NCBI GenBank assembly: GCA_016290335.1
Contig: JAEETM010000102.1
Coordinates: 1 to 10,677, forward strand
Reading direction: 5' to 3'
DNA: 10,677 nucleotides
DNA from: Treponema sp.
Lineage (GTDB): Bacteria; Spirochaetota; Spirochaetia; Treponematales; Treponemataceae
The notes below the pieces were generated by a model. The model had not been told where the DNA came from. It worked only from the letters and a program-made list of their open reading frames with translations, and ran no database searches. Positions 10,579-10,677 of this stretch are shown here, piece by piece. The translations under genes and the position numbers were made by a program. The stretch's first letter is position 1. Each line of letters starts with the position of its first letter.

Positions 10579-10677
10579 ATCATGGAGAGTTTGATCCTGG
10601 CTCAGAACGAACGCTGGCGGCGCGTCTTAAGCATGCAAGTCGAGCGGGAGATGGTAGCTTGCTACCATTGAGAGCGG
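10579..10677 (+). rRNA. rrs: 16S ribosomal RNA, 5' part (cut by the window edge)
   Basis: Small-subunit rRNA, the core of the 30S ribosomal subunit. The universal AGAGTTTGATC site starts at 10586, which is position 8 in E. coli numbering and places the mature 5' end near 10579. The following CTGGCTCAGAACGAACGCTG and GGCGGCGCGTCTTAAGCATG blocks are the Treponema form of the gene. The first variable region has a perfect helix, ATGGTAG/CTACCAT with loop CTTG. About 1.4 kb of the gene lies beyond the window. The sequence around the V1 helix should allow species-level placement. Confidence 0.98.

Overview
The window looks chromosomal and comes from a spirochaete, almost certainly a Treponema of the AT-rich gut, rumen or oral type. 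The main evidence is the right edge, which holds the first ~99 bases of a 16S rRNA gene with the Treponema-type 5' end (mature start near 10579, then the universal AGAGTTTGATC site and the GAACGAACGCTGGCGGCGCG block). AT-rich spacers, G-rich Shine-Dalgarno sequences and TTG starts fit this.

Layout from left to right. (1) Position 21 running leftwards: possible start of a minus-strand gene that leaves the window. (2) 236-832, minus: SAM-dependent O-methyltransferase of the YrrM/TrmR type. (3) 996-4741, plus: a three-gene operon of a LolCDE/MacB-type ABC system (one ATPase, two different FtsX-like permeases), closed by a clear intrinsic terminator at 4809-4841. (4) 4908-5354: remnant of a RhuM-Fic/DOC accessory gene that has lost both ends. 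(5) 5499-8718, minus: a two-gene unit, ybaK (Cys-tRNA deacylase) followed by a short cobalamin-dependent methionine synthase (metH) without the C-terminal reactivation domain. (6) 8888-10255, plus: a cellobiose 2-epimerase/N-acylglucosamine 2-epimerase family enzyme. (7) 10246-10578: the ribosomal RNA promoter region, with phased A-tracts, a consensus promoter and leader hairpins. (8) 10579 to the edge: 16S rRNA.

The genes do ordinary and mostly unrelated jobs: tRNA or small-molecule methylation, lipoprotein or envelope transport, methionine synthesis, tRNA proofreading and sugar epimerisation.

The unusual feature is a family of GC-rich palindromic repeats. Three copies share a 66-68 bp core: 168-235 just after the methyltransferase stop codon, 7182-7247 inside metH, and 9327-9393 inverted inside the epimerase gene. 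The two copies inside genes are in frame, lie at a domain junction or a helix-helix loop, have the same orientation relative to the coding strand, and encode a recognisably similar peptide (P-x-A-P...A-T-P-S...K) in two unrelated proteins. Other hairpin-bearing insertions or fragments lie at 4742-4775 and 6111-6245, the latter a second in-frame insertion in metH. This resembles the protein-coding palindromic elements known from Rickettsia (RPEs), but the sequence is different. It is the best candidate here for something undescribed.
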